Assembly: GCA_050633265.1 (NCBI GenBank)
Contig: JBOEGE010000011.1
Location: 1-64,000 of the forward strand
DNA: 64,000 nt
DNA from: JBLHZY01 sp050633265
Lineage (GTDB): Bacteria > Pseudomonadota > Alphaproteobacteria > Rhodobacterales > Rhodobacteraceae
Reading direction: 5' to 3'
Every line of letters begins with the position of its first letter. The first letter of the stretch is position 1. The position numbers and the translations under genes were made by a program. A model generated the notes under the pieces. The model had not been told where the DNA came from and ran no database searches. It worked only from the letters and a program-made list of their open reading frames with translations. This document shows positions 43,516 to 52,871 of this stretch, in pieces.

Positions 43516-44691
43516 TTAATCGCGTTCTACACAGAGCGCAACCCCCATGCCGCCCCCGATACACAGTGTCGCAAGGCCTTTTTTGGCGTCGCGGCGCTTC
43601 ATCTCAAAGAGCAGCGTGTTGAGCACGCGGCAGCCAGACGCGCCGATCGGGTGACCAATGGCAATCGCGCCGCCGTTTACGTTGACGATTTCTGGATCCC
43701 AGCCCATTTCTTTGTTCACAGCACAGGCCTGCGCGGCAAAGGCTTCGTTGGCTTCCACAAGGTCAAGATCCTCGGGCTTCCAGCCAGCTTTGGCCAAGGC
43801 TTTGCGCGATGCATAGATCGGGCCAACGCCCATGATAGATGGATCAAGACCAGCCGTTGCATAAGAAACGATCCGCGCGAGTGGCTCAATGCCGCGCTTT
43901 TCAGCATTGGCAGCCGACATCAGCAAAGTGGCCGCAGCGCCATCATTGAGGCCAGAAGCATTCGCCGCAGTAACCGAACCTTCTTTATCAAAGGCAGGGC
44001 GCAGCTTTTGCATTGCCTCGATTGTTGCGCCGTGGCGGATATATTCATCCGAATCGACTGTGATATCGCCCTTGCGGGTCTTGATCGTAAAGGCGGTGAT
44101 CTCGTCGGCGAACTTGCCCGCCTTTTGCGCAGCTTCGGCTTTGTTCTGTGAGGCGACGGCGAATGCGTCTTGTTGGTCGCGGGTGATTTGGAATTTCGCA
44201 GCAACGTTTTCGGCCGTGTTGCCCATGTGATAGCCGTTGAACGCATCCCATAGGCCGTCTTTGATCATCGAATCGATGAATTTCATATCGCCCATTTTGT
44301 GGCCATTGCGCAGATTGGCAACATGGGGGCTCATCGACATATTTTCCTGGCCGCCAGCCGCAACAATATCGGAATCACCAAGCAGGATGTGCTGCGCGCC
44401 AAGCGCAACGGCGCGAAGGCCCGAGCCGCAGACTTGGTTGATGCTCCAGGCGCTGCTTTCTTGGGGAAGGCCAGCATTGATATGGGCTTGGCGGGCTGGG
44501 TTTTGGCCTTGGCCAGCGGTCAGCACCTGGCCAAGAATTGTTTCGGACACTTCGCCCTTTTCAATCCCGGCGCGCGCGACGACTTCTTCAAGAACGGCAG
44601 CGCCCAAATCATGGGCTGGTGTATTTGCGAATGCTCCGCCAAAGCTGCCAACGGCTGTACGTGCGGCGGATGCGATTACGACTTGGGTCAT
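43516..44691 (-). CDS. phbA: Acetyl-CoA C-acetyltransferase (beta-ketothiolase)
   Basis: 391 residues. The nucleophile is Cys88 in NQVCGSGLRAV. The second active-site pair lies in GGAIAIGHPIGASG (His) and CIGGGMGVAL (Cys) near the C-terminus. It condenses two acetyl-CoA to acetoacetyl-CoA, the first step toward polyhydroxybutyrate. phbB follows on the same strand. A PhaR-type operator lies about 90 bases upstream of the start. Confidence 0.97.
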   Translation of the reverse strand: MTQVVIASAARTAVGSFGGAFANTPAHDLGAAVLEEVVARAGIEKGEVSETILGQVLTAGQGQNPARQAHINAGLPQESSAWSINQVCGSGLRAVALGAQHILLGDSDIVAAGGQENMSMSPHVANLRNGHKMGDMKFIDSMIKDGLWDAFNGYHMGNTAENVAAKFQITRDQQDAFAVASQNKAEAAQKAGKFADEITAFTIKTRKGDITVDSDEYIRHGATIEAMQKLRPAFDKEGSVTAANASGLNDGAAATLLMSAANAEKRGIEPLARIVSYATAGLDPSIMGVGPIYASRKALAKAGWKPEDLDLVEANEAFAAQACAVNKEMGWDPEIVNVNGGAIAIGHPIGASGCRVLNTLLFEMKRRDAKKGLATLCIGGGMGVALCVERD

Positions 44692-44782
44692 GTGATGTCC
44701 TCTCCCGGGTTACAGGGGAAGACTGGCGCAGCGCTGCTCATTAGGCAACTGGCAGATTCCTCCCCAATTGCCCTTTAGCTAC

Positions 44783-44796
44783 GCTGCGGACGCAGC
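44783..44796. promoter_or_regulatory. PhaR-type operator upstream of phbA
   Basis: GCTGCG-GA-CGCAGC is a perfect 14-base palindrome. It contains CTGC-N4-GCAG, the reported binding motif of the polyhydroxybutyrate regulator PhaR in Rhodobacter and Paracoccus (CTGC-N3-4-GCAG). It lies 92 bases before the phbA start codon, in the spacer that also follows the EAL gene. No T-run follows it, which argues against a terminator. Confidence 0.6.
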
Positions 44797-44843
44797 ATAA
44801 TCAACGCCGACGATGCCGCAGGCGCATAAATGGCGCGCGTTTG

Positions 44844-45686
44844 CTAACCCGCCATGCGTTCGTTTTCATCCAATAGCCAGCTTGGGCGCAATGTCGGGAC
44901 GCCAAAATAATGCCCCTGCAAACAGTCGATCCCAGCATCAATCAAAACCTGCGCATCAGCGGGGTTTTCAACGAATTCGGCAACGGTAAACATCTCGAAA
45001 TGCTGCGCGATCGAGATCAAAGCATTGGTCAGAACCTGATTGTCTGGCGAATTGGCGATGCCGCGGATGAACTGCCCGTCAATTTTGATAATGTCGAAGT
45101 AGAACTCTTTGAGATAGCGAAAGGCCGTATAGCCCGCGCCAAAATCATCCAGCGCAAAAGAAACGCCCTTTGCCTGAAGCTCGCGCATAAACACAGTGAC
45201 CATATCCGGCATCACCATCGCCGAGCTTTCCGTGATCTCAAGGATCAGCCGTTCGGCAATATCAGGCGCGCGCGCCAGCCCCTCATCCAAAGCCGCGCGC
45301 CACCGGGGATAACCGATTGAACGTGCGGACATATTGATCGAGAGCCGCAAACCGGGCACTTCAGAAAGCGTGCGCAGCCCCATCTCAATCGAGAGGCAAT
45401 CAAGCATCCGCCCCATCTCATGGGTCTCCACCACTTCGATGAAATCCTTGGCTGGGATCACCCGCCCGGTTTCATCCAAAACCCGCAGCAACCCTTCATG
45501 AAAAGCAACCCGATCCGGCTGTTGCGCCGAAACGACGGGCTGATAGGCCAGCGTGACCTGTTTGCGCGCCAAAGCCTGGCGCACCATCACCATCGTATCG
45601 CGGTCCCGTTGCGATATGGCCGTCGAAAGGGGGCTCCCCATTTCGGCTTCATATGCATCAGATGAGTCTATTCCAGTGCCACGCAT
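44844..45686 (-). CDS. EAL-domain protein, probable cyclic di-GMP phosphodiesterase
   Basis: 280 residues from the ATG at 45686 (GGAG eight bases upstream). A single EAL domain follows a ~30-residue leader. Catalytic positions are mostly intact: HEGLLR (EAL motif as EGL), SINMSARS, LEITES, LDDFGAGYTAF, IIKIDGQFI and LQGHYFG. The usual AEGVE reads AEFVE. No sensor domain is fused, so control must come from expression or a partner. The counterpart cyclase in the window is at 547. Confidence 0.88.
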   Translation of the reverse strand: MRGTGIDSSDAYEAEMGSPLSTAISQRDRDTMVMVRQALARKQVTLAYQPVVSAQQPDRVAFHEGLLRVLDETGRVIPAKDFIEVVETHEMGRMLDCLSIEMGLRTLSEVPGLRLSINMSARSIGYPRWRAALDEGLARAPDIAERLILEITESSAMVMPDMVTVFMRELQAKGVSFALDDFGAGYTAFRYLKEFYFDIIKIDGQFIRGIANSPDNQVLTNALISIAQHFEMFTVAEFVENPADAQVLIDAGIDCLQGHYFGVPTLRPSWLLDENERMAG

Positions 45687-45818
45687 TTTTTCCACTCCAC
45701 AGCAAGTTCAGCTCAGAATGGGCTTGATTGGCTAACAGCGGGTAAAGTGCTGCATTTGAAGCTTTTTCGTGCTAAATTTGGGCGCTGGTATAGAAGTATT
45801 TGATTTCAGGGGATTTTG

Positions 45819-46394
45819 ATGGCTGAGCGTTGCGGTTGGGTTGGAAATGAAGAGATTTATAGGGATTATCATGATCATGAGTGGGGCGTTCCTGAATGGG
45901 ATAGCCGTGCTTTATGGGAGAAACTGATTCTTGATGGGTTTCAGGCCGGGCTAAGCTGGATCACGATCCTCAAGAAGCGCGAGAGCTTTCGCGAGGCCTT
46001 TGCCGGCTTTGATCCCAATGTGGTCGCCGAGTGGGGCGAAGCGGATGTTTTGCGCCTGCTCGATAACCCCGGCATCATTCGCCATCGCGGCAAGATCGAA
46101 GCGACGATCGGCAACGCAAAAGCATGGCAAAAGATCGAGGCGCGCGAAGGCTTTGATACCTGGCTCTGGGCCTATGTCGATGGCGCGCCGCTGCAAAACG
46201 CGCCCAAAACGCTTGCTGATGTTCCGGGCAAGACTCCCCTTTCCGAGCAGCTCTCAAAAGACCTCAAGCGCGAGGGGTTCAAATTCTGCGGGCCCACGAT
46301 TGTCTATGCCTTCATGCAGGCCGTGGGCATGGTGAACGATCATCTGATCACCTGCCCAAGTTGCGCGCCAACCAAGGCCCTGGCCAAGCGCTAA
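45819..46394 (+). CDS. tag: DNA-3-methyladenine glycosylase I
   Basis: 191 residues from the ATG at 45819 with AGGGG seven bases upstream. The family signature is complete: CGWVGNEEIYRDYHDHEWGVP, with the zinc ligands Cys and His, FQAGLSWITILKKRESFR, and the second zinc pair in DHLITCPSC. It removes 3-methyladenine from alkylated DNA. It stands alone and is convergent with the TlpA-like gene. Confidence 0.96.
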   Translation: MAERCGWVGNEEIYRDYHDHEWGVPEWDSRALWEKLILDGFQAGLSWITILKKRESFREAFAGFDPNVVAEWGEADVLRLLDNPGIIRHRGKIEATIGNAKAWQKIEAREGFDTWLWAYVDGAPLQNAPKTLADVPGKTPLSEQLSKDLKREGFKFCGPTIVYAFMQAVGMVNDHLITCPSCAPTKALAKR

Positions 46395-46964
46395 TCACTC
46401 AGTCGCGGGCTTTGCAATAAGGGCAGCGACAATCGCGCGCGCGCTATCAGAATACCAATCCGCATCGCCGCGAAGGCGCGCAACCTCGCGCCCCTCAGGA
46501 TCAATCAGCACGGTGACAGGAAGCGCAAGAACCCCCATTTCGCGAGCCAGCTGTTGCTTGGGATCAAGGTAAACGGGCAGGTGTTCAATCGAGACTTCCG
46601 TAAAAAAGCGATTGATCGCAGCAGGCGGATTGCGCCCGGTCGCGATGGTGATCACCTCAAAATCATCGCCGCCAAATTCGCCCTGAAGCGCATCAAGCTG
46701 GGGCATCTCTTTGCGGCAAGGCGCGCACCACGTCGCCCAGAAATTCGCCAGAACCCAACGCCCTTTGAAATCCTCAAAGCTATGCGTGCCGCCTTTAAGC
46801 GCGCTGAACTCCGTTGAAGGAACCATTTCCGGCGCGCTGACAAAGACGAGCTTTTTCAGCGTGTCTTCGCGCAAGGCCTCTAAAGTGGCTTGATCCGCCG
46901 CCATCGCAGTGTTTGCGAAGAGCGCAAGGGCCGTATAGAGAGCAACAAACCAAATTTTCTTCAT
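46395..46964 (-). CDS. TlpA-family periplasmic thiol-disulfide oxidoreductase
   Basis: 189 residues from the ATG at 46964 (GGGAG upstream). A signal peptide ends near residue 23 (ALYTALALFANTAMA). The thioredoxin fold has CxxC at Cys80-Cys83 (NFWATWCAPCRKEM) and the cis-proline segment ALPVTVLIDPEG. It is likely a periplasmic reductant for cytochrome maturation or similar; the substrate is unknown. The start lies 23 bases from divergent argH. Confidence 0.9.
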   Translation of the reverse strand: MKKIWFVALYTALALFANTAMAADQATLEALREDTLKKLVFVSAPEMVPSTEFSALKGGTHSFEDFKGRWVLANFWATWCAPCRKEMPQLDALQGEFGGDDFEVITIATGRNPPAAINRFFTEVSIEHLPVYLDPKQQLAREMGVLALPVTVLIDPEGREVARLRGDADWYSDSARAIVAALIAKPATE

Positions 46965-46987
46965 ATCCAAACTCCCGGATGGGCCAA

Positions 46988-48379
46988 ATGACAGACAAAT
47001 CCTCCAACGCCATGTGGGGCGGACGTTTCGCCGCCGGACCAGACGCCATCATGGAAGCGATCAACGCCTCTATCGGCTTTGACAAGCGCATGTATGCACA
47101 AGACATCGCAGGATCGCGCGCCCATGCCGCTATGTTGGCCGCCACAGGCATCATCACCGATAACGATGCCGCCGCGATTGGGGAAGGGCTTCTCACGATC
47201 TTGTCAGAGATTGAGGGCGGAACCTTTGAATTTTCCACCGCGCTTGAAGATATTCACATGAATGTAGAGGCGCGCCTGAAGGAAATCATCGGTGCGCCAG
47301 CCGGGCGCCTGCATACGGCCCGTTCGCGCAATGATCAGGTCGCCACCGATTTCAAGCTCTGGACCCGTGATCAATATGACGCCGCGATTGCCGGGCTTGA
47401 GGCGCTTCAACGCGCACTTTTGGCTCAGGCTGAGGCGGGCGCAGATTGGGTTATGCCCGGCTTTACCCATCTGCAAGTCGCCCAACCCGTCACTTGGGGC
47501 CACCATATGATGGCTTACGTCGAAATGCTTGGCCGCGATGTTTCGCGTTTCAGGGATGGCCGTGCGCGGATGAATGTCTCGCCGCTGGGTGCTGCTGCAC
47601 TGGCAGGAACCTCCTTCCCGATTGATCGCGAGATGACAGCCAAAGCGCTGGGCTTTGATGCGCCAGCCGCCAACAGCCTTGATGCCGTTGCTGATCGCGA
47701 TTTTGCGCTCGAATTCCTCAGCTCAGCGACCATTGCCGCGATGCACCTGAGCCGCCTTGCGGAAGAGTTGGTGATCTGGTCCTCAGCACAGTTCCGCTTT
47801 GTGGCCCTGTCGGATCGTTTTTCGACCGGCTCTTCCATCATGCCGCAAAAGAAAAACCCGGATGCAGCCGAGCTGATCCGCGCCAAGATCGGCCGGATCA
47901 TGGGCGCGATGGTTGGGCTTTTCACCGTGATGAAGGGCCTGCCGCTGACCTATTCCAAGGACATGCAGGAAGACAAAGAGCAAGTCTTTGATGCTGCCGA
48001 TAGCCTGATGCTGGCGCTCGCGGCGATGGAGGGCATGGTTTCCGATATGTCCGCCAATGTGGATGAATTGCGCATTGCTGCGGCCACTGGGTTTTCAACC
48101 GCCACTGACCTTGCTGATTGGCTCGTGCGCGCGCTGGGCCTGCCGTTTCGCGATGCCCACCATATCACCGGCGCGCTTGTCGCCATGGCCGAAAGCAAGG
48201 GCTGCGATCTGCCTGAGCTCAGCCTTGAGGATATGAAATCGGTTCACGATGGCATTACAGAGGCGGTGTTTGATGTGCTGGGGGTTGATAATTCCGTCGC
48301 TTCGCGCACAAGCTACGGGGGAACTGCGCCGATCCAAGTGCGCGCGCAGATCGCTCGTTGGAAAGAGGTGCTTGGATGA
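46988..48379 (+). CDS. argH: Argininosuccinate lyase
   Basis: 463 residues from the ATG at 46988. The fumarase-superfamily signature GSSIMPQKKNPD holds the catalytic serine loop; HTARSRNDQVATDF and TGFSTATDLADWLVR are family landmarks. It cleaves argininosuccinate to arginine and fumarate. It leads a coupled run argH-lipoprotein-DUF2834-lysA, linking arginine and lysine synthesis in one transcript. Confidence 0.98.
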   Translation: MTDKSSNAMWGGRFAAGPDAIMEAINASIGFDKRMYAQDIAGSRAHAAMLAATGIITDNDAAAIGEGLLTILSEIEGGTFEFSTALEDIHMNVEARLKEIIGAPAGRLHTARSRNDQVATDFKLWTRDQYDAAIAGLEALQRALLAQAEAGADWVMPGFTHLQVAQPVTWGHHMMAYVEMLGRDVSRFRDGRARMNVSPLGAAALAGTSFPIDREMTAKALGFDAPAANSLDAVADRDFALEFLSSATIAAMHLSRLAEELVIWSSAQFRFVALSDRFSTGSSIMPQKKNPDAAELIRAKIGRIMGAMVGLFTVMKGLPLTYSKDMQEDKEQVFDAADSLMLALAAMEGMVSDMSANVDELRIAAATGFSTATDLADWLVRALGLPFRDAHHITGALVAMAESKGCDLPELSLEDMKSVHDGITEAVFDVLGVDNSVASRTSYGGTAPIQVRAQIARWKEVLG

Positions 48380-48561
48380 AACGTGCTGCCGCTTTGATCT
48401 CTATTTTGGCCCTGCTGGCAAGCTGTGGGGTGAACGGTGCGCCAAGCCGCCCCGTTGATCAGGCGCGCAAACCAAAGATCAGCGGCGAAAGCTATTTCGG
48501 CTATGACAGCCGCTATGGCATGGTCCAAGGCACCAAAATCAACCTTCATTTTGGCAGCTAG
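48376..48561 (+). CDS. Small lipoprotein, LptM-like by position
   Basis: 61 residues, starting inside the argH stop (ATGA). The signal peptide ends in the lipobox LLASC, giving Cys17 followed by GVNGAPSRP. Short lipoproteins with CG-x-x-G-x-x-x-P after the lipid site, next to lysA or dapF, include LptM (YifL), which helps mature the LPS translocon LptD. The resemblance is short, so I give no symbol. The tail (SGESYFGYDSRYG) is aromatic-rich. Confidence 0.72.
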   Translation: MKRAAALISILALLASCGVNGAPSRPVDQARKPKISGESYFGYDSRYGMVQGTKINLHFGS

Positions 48562-48565
48562 AGCC

Positions 48566-48883
48566 ATGTCAGCTTTGCGGATGATCTATCTTGGGCTCGC
48601 GCTTTGGGGCGCCATTCACCCGATGATCTATTTGGTCCCGTGGATTCGTGAAAACGGCCCAAGCATCACGGGAATTGTTGAAGCGTGGCAAGCCAATGCG
48701 GCCACCTCTGCCCTCGCTTGGGATCTGCTGATCGCGGCCATTGCGCTCTCAATCTGGGTGATCGCCGAAACGCGGGTGCGGCGCAATTGGGTGGCGCTTT
48801 GGGCATTGCCTGCCACCCTGTTTATCGGCGTCAGCTGCGGGCTGCCACTTTATCTCTTTTTGCGCACAAGGGCCAAAACCTGA
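48566..48883 (+). CDS. DUF2834 membrane protein
   Basis: 105 residues with three transmembrane helices: RMIYLGLALWGAIHPMIYLVPW, then ATSALAWDLLIAAIALSIWVIAE, then WVALWALPATLFIGVSCGLPLYLFLR. The pattern is that of DUF2834. It is sandwiched between the lipoprotein gene and lysA and overlaps the latter as TGATG. Function unknown. Confidence 0.85.
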   Translation: MSALRMIYLGLALWGAIHPMIYLVPWIRENGPSITGIVEAWQANAATSALAWDLLIAAIALSIWVIAETRVRRNWVALWALPATLFIGVSCGLPLYLFLRTRAKT

Positions 48884-50154
48884 TGGATCACTTTCTCTAT
48901 CGCAACGGCGCGCTTTACGCCGAAGATGTTTCGCTTGCGCAGATCGCCGCGCAGGTCGGCACGCCGTTTTACTGCTATTCTACCGCCACGCTGACACGCC
49001 ATATCGAGGTCTTCAATGAGGCGCTGCATGGCATGGAACACCTCGTTTGCTTTGCGATGAAAAGCAATTCCAACCAAGCGGTTCTGCGCCTGATTGCAGG
49101 GCTTGGAGCGGGCGTTGATGTTGTCTCTCAAGGGGAATATCTGCGGGCCAAAGCGGCTGGGTTTCCCGGCGATCGCATCGTTTTTTCCGGCGTTGGCAAG
49201 ACCCGCGAAGAAATGCGCATCGCCCTTGAAGGCGGCATCCGCCAGTTCAATATCGAGAGCGAACCAGAGATGCGCGCGCTCTCCGAAGTGGCCACGGGTT
49301 TGGGCAAGGTTGCCCCCATCACGATCCGGGTAAATCCGGATGTTGACGCCAAAACCCATGCCAAAATCGCGACCGGCAAATCAGAAAACAAATTCGGCAT
49401 CCCGATTGCAAAGGCCCGCGCTGTTTATGCCGAAGCCGCCGCTTTGCCCGGGCTTGAAGTGGTTGGGATTGATGTTCACATCGGCTCGCAGCTTACCGAT
49501 CTTGCGCCATTCGAGGCCGCTTATACCAAAGTTGCCGAGCTGACAGAGCAACTGCGGGCTGATGGCCACAACATCCGCCGCCTTGATCTTGGCGGTGGCC
49601 TTGGCATCCCTTACGAGCGCTCAAATACTGCGCCGCCTTTGCCGATGGAATATGGCGATGTGATCCGGCGCACCGTGGGCCATTTGGGCTGTGAAATTGA
49701 GATCGAACCGGGCCGTCTGATCTCGGGCAATGCGGGGATCATGGTTTCTTCTGTGATCTATGTAAAAGAGGGCGAGGGCCGCGATTTCCTGATCCTTGAT
49801 GCGGCGATGAACGATCTGATCCGCCCGGCCATGTATGAAGCGCACCACGATATCATCCCGCTGAACGAGCCAGAAGCCGGCGCCGAGCAAGCCAAATACG
49901 ATATCGTCGGCCCCGTTTGCGAATCGGGCGATACCTTTGCCAAGCAGCGCGATATGCCTGCGCTGGCCGAAGGGGATATTGTCGCCTTTCGCTCCGCAGG
50001 GGCTTATGGCGCGGTGATGGCGAGCGAATATAACTCACGCCCGCTTATCCCAGAGGTGCTTGTGCATGGCGATCAATTCGCTGTCATCCGTGCGCGTCCC
50101 AGCTATGAAGAAATGATAAACCGCGATACGGTTCCTCAATGGCTTCTCGAATAG
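48883..50154 (+). CDS. lysA: Diaminopimelate decarboxylase
   Basis: 423 residues. The PLP lysine is Lys60 in CFAMKSNSN. The glycine loop LDLGGGLGIPY and the CESGDTF motif with the catalytic cysteine are intact, and VHIGSQLTD is typical. It makes lysine from meso-diaminopimelate. The ATG shares a base with the preceding stop. The spacer to the next gene (50155-50243) is rich in short GCGCAAA-type runs and shows no gene. Confidence 0.97.
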   Translation: MDHFLYRNGALYAEDVSLAQIAAQVGTPFYCYSTATLTRHIEVFNEALHGMEHLVCFAMKSNSNQAVLRLIAGLGAGVDVVSQGEYLRAKAAGFPGDRIVFSGVGKTREEMRIALEGGIRQFNIESEPEMRALSEVATGLGKVAPITIRVNPDVDAKTHAKIATGKSENKFGIPIAKARAVYAEAAALPGLEVVGIDVHIGSQLTDLAPFEAAYTKVAELTEQLRADGHNIRRLDLGGGLGIPYERSNTAPPLPMEYGDVIRRTVGHLGCEIEIEPGRLISGNAGIMVSSVIYVKEGEGRDFLILDAAMNDLIRPAMYEAHHDIIPLNEPEAGAEQAKYDIVGPVCESGDTFAKQRDMPALAEGDIVAFRSAGAYGAVMASEYNSRPLIPEVLVHGDQFAVIRARPSYEEMINRDTVPQWLLE

Positions 50155-50243
50155 CGCCGCGCAAAAGGGCCCAAAGGCCAAACCCGCGCCGGTAAGCGCA
50201 AAGGCAAAGCCCGCGCATATAGGCGCAAAAAGGCAAAGGATGT

Positions 50244-52865
50244 ATGAGCGACGCAAAATCATCCCCTAAGGTGCCCAAGCATCTGACCTGGCCGATCCGG
50301 TTGACCCGGGCCGGGATGATTGGCGAGCGCGGATTGCGCGCGTTTTGGCCGCTTGCAACGGTCTTGATGGCGGCGCTTGCGGCCTTGATGTTTGGCGCGC
50401 AGGATGTGCTGCCGCTTGAAGCGGTTTGGGGCATCACTGTTTTGGTGATCCTCGCAAGCTTAGCCGCGCTGATCTACGGCATCCGCCAGTTCCATTTCCC
50501 CCGCCGCTCAGAGGCCCTCGCCCGGCTGGATGAAAGCACCCCGGGCCGCCCGATTGCGGCACTAATGGATACCCAAGTGATCGGGGCCAATGATGCGGCC
50601 TCCGCCGCCGTCTGGGCTGCGCATCGCAAACGGATGGAGGCAAGCGCCGCCAGCGCCCGCGCCCCTGCGCCCAATCTGCAAATCTCGCGCTTTGATCCCT
50701 ATGCGTTGCGCTATGCGGCCCTTCTTGCGCTGGTGATGGCGCTGCTCTTTGGCTCTTTCCTGCGGGTTGGCTCTGTTGGGCAAATGGCGCCGGGAAGCGG
50801 CAATGGCGCGCTGGCCAGCGGCCCTTCATGGGAGGGCTGGATCGAGCCGCCCGCCTATACCGGCAAGCCTGCGCTTTATCTCAATGATATCGCCCCCGGC
50901 CCAATCAATGCCCCCAAGGGAAGCGAAGTAACCCTGCGCCTCTACGGCGAGGTTGGTGCGCTCAGCGTGGCGCAGGATATTACGGGCCAGATGGGCGCGC
51001 TGCCCGATGCCTCCCTGCCCGAACAATCCCTGACGATCCGCCAAAGCGGCACGCTCGCAATTGAGGGCCAAAACGGCGCGGCCTGGCAAATCACCGCGAT
51101 TCCCGATGTGGCCCCGGTGATCCGCCTTGATGGGATGGTTGAACGCGCCGCAAACGGCGAAATGCAGCTGCCCTTTGCGGTCCTTGATGATTACGGGATC
51201 ACTGCCGGGCGCGCGATTATCCGCCTCGATCTGGCAACGGTCCCGCGCCGCTATGGCTATATAGGCGCGCCCGAAGCTCGCCCTGATATCGTGCTTGATC
51301 TCCCGATGACGATCTCCGGCGATCGGCGCAGCTTTGCTGAGGTCTTGATCGAAAACCTATCCGAGCATCCATGGGCCGATCTGCCGGTTGAGATCGCGCT
51401 TTATGTCGATGATGCCGCCGGGCAAACCGGCCAAACCGATCCGCTGGTGATTGATCTTCCGGCCAAGCGCTTCTTTGATCCGGTCGCTGCGGCGGTGATT
51501 GAGGAACGGCGCGAACTGCTTTGGAATATCTCCAATGCGCCGCGTGTGGCCCAAGTTTTGCGCGCGATCAGCTATAGGCCGGATGATCTGTTTAACTCTG
51601 CCACAGCCTATCTCAAACTGCGGATTGTTATGCGCCGGCTTGAGGAAGAAGGCCTAAGCAAAGAGGCGCGTGATGAGATCGCCCAAGTGCTTTGGGATAT
51701 CGCTGTCCAGATCGAGGATGGCTTGCGGGCGGATGCGGCCGAACGCCTTCGCCAAGCCCAAGACAAGCTTTCCGAGGCGATCAAACGCGGCGCCTCAGAC
51801 GATGAAATCGCAGGGCTGATGGATGAGCTGCGCGAAGCGATGGATAATTACGTCCGCCAGCTTGCCCAGCAACAAAGCGAAAACGGCGATGCACAGCAAC
51901 AGGCCGACGCCCAGAATATGCAGCAAATCACCGGCGATCAAATTCAGCAAATGATGGATCGTTTGCAAGAGCTGATGGAACAAGGCCGCACCGCCGAGGC
52001 CCAAGAGCTTCTCGAACAGCTGCGCCAATTGATGGAGAATATCCAAGTTGCCCAAGGTCAGGGCGGCCAAGGCCAGCAAAGCCAAAGCGAACAAGCGATG
52101 AACGGGCTAAGCGACACGCTGCGCGAACAACAAGGCCTAAATGACGAAACCTTCAGCGATCTCCAAGACCAGTTCAACCAAGACCCCGGCGCCGATGATG
52201 GCGCTGAGGGTGATAGCGGCGATGAGGGCGGCGGCGAGAGCCCGGAAGAGGGATCAGAAGGCCCGCGCGGCGATGGAGAAGGCTCTGAGGGCGAAGGCGG
52301 CCAGCAAGGCGGATCGCGCCAAGGCGATGAGCGCGGCAAAGGCGGATCCGGCGTTGGTGGTGCAGAGAACGGCAGCCTCGCGGATCGCCAGAAAGCGCTC
52401 CAAGATGAGCTGAACCGCCAAAAAGGCGCGCTGCCCGGCGGCGGCGGCGAAGAGGGCGAAGCTGCACGCGAGGCGATTGATCGGGCCGGGCGCGCGATGA
52501 AAGACGCAGAAAACGCCCTGCGCGAGGATGATTTTGCCGGGGCGCTTGATAGCCAATCCGAAGCGATGGAAGCCCTGCGCGATGGGATGCGCAATCTGGC
52601 CGAGCAAATGGCACAAGAACGCTCTGAGCAGGGCGGCCAACAGGGCGAAGCGATGGGGCGCGCCGGCCAATCTGATCGCCAAGATCCCCTAGGCCGCAAC
52701 GCCGGCAGCGCGGGCCAAGCCGGCACGCAGGATCAAATGCTTCAGGGGGAAGATGTCTATCGGCGCGCGCGCGAATTGCTCGATGAAATCCGCCGCCGTT
52801 CAAGCGATCAAGAGCGCCCAGATGTCGAGCTGGAGTATCTCAAGCGCCTGCTGGACCGGTTCTAA
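50244..52865 (+). CDS. TIGR02302 family membrane protein with a long helical, Gln/Gly-rich C-terminus
   Basis: 873 residues. Three transmembrane helices lie in the first ~175 residues (around 35-60, 60-75 and 150-168). A periplasmic beta-rich region follows (about 190-420). From about 475 the protein is helical and then low-complexity, dominated by Gln, Glu, Gly and Asp between roughly 535 and 720 (for example QQQADAQNMQQITGDQIQQM), with a final helical bundle. Length and layout match TIGR02302, found only in alphaproteobacteria, of unknown function. The family may act at the cell envelope. Confidence 0.85.
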   Translation: MSDAKSSPKVPKHLTWPIRLTRAGMIGERGLRAFWPLATVLMAALAALMFGAQDVLPLEAVWGITVLVILASLAALIYGIRQFHFPRRSEALARLDESTPGRPIAALMDTQVIGANDAASAAVWAAHRKRMEASAASARAPAPNLQISRFDPYALRYAALLALVMALLFGSFLRVGSVGQMAPGSGNGALASGPSWEGWIEPPAYTGKPALYLNDIAPGPINAPKGSEVTLRLYGEVGALSVAQDITGQMGALPDASLPEQSLTIRQSGTLAIEGQNGAAWQITAIPDVAPVIRLDGMVERAANGEMQLPFAVLDDYGITAGRAIIRLDLATVPRRYGYIGAPEARPDIVLDLPMTISGDRRSFAEVLIENLSEHPWADLPVEIALYVDDAAGQTGQTDPLVIDLPAKRFFDPVAAAVIEERRELLWNISNAPRVAQVLRAISYRPDDLFNSATAYLKLRIVMRRLEEEGLSKEARDEIAQVLWDIAVQIEDGLRADAAERLRQAQDKLSEAIKRGASDDEIAGLMDELREAMDNYVRQLAQQQSENGDAQQQADAQNMQQITGDQIQQMMDRLQELMEQGRTAEAQELLEQLRQLMENIQVAQGQGGQGQQSQSEQAMNGLSDTLREQQGLNDETFSDLQDQFNQDPGADDGAEGDSGDEGGGESPEEGSEGPRGDGEGSEGEGGQQGGSRQGDERGKGGSGVGGAENGSLADRQKALQDELNRQKGALPGGGGEEGEAAREAIDRAGRAMKDAENALREDDFAGALDSQSEAMEALRDGMRNLAEQMAQERSEQGGQQGEAMGRAGQSDRQDPLGRNAGSAGQAGTQDQMLQGEDVYRRARELLDEIRRRSSDQERPDVELEYLKRLLDRF

Positions 52866-52871
52866 ACGGGG

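Noticed and set aside
50155..50243. Repeated GCGCAAA runs before the TIGR02302 gene
   Set aside because: Irregular spacing and low complexity; no array structure or clear second function.
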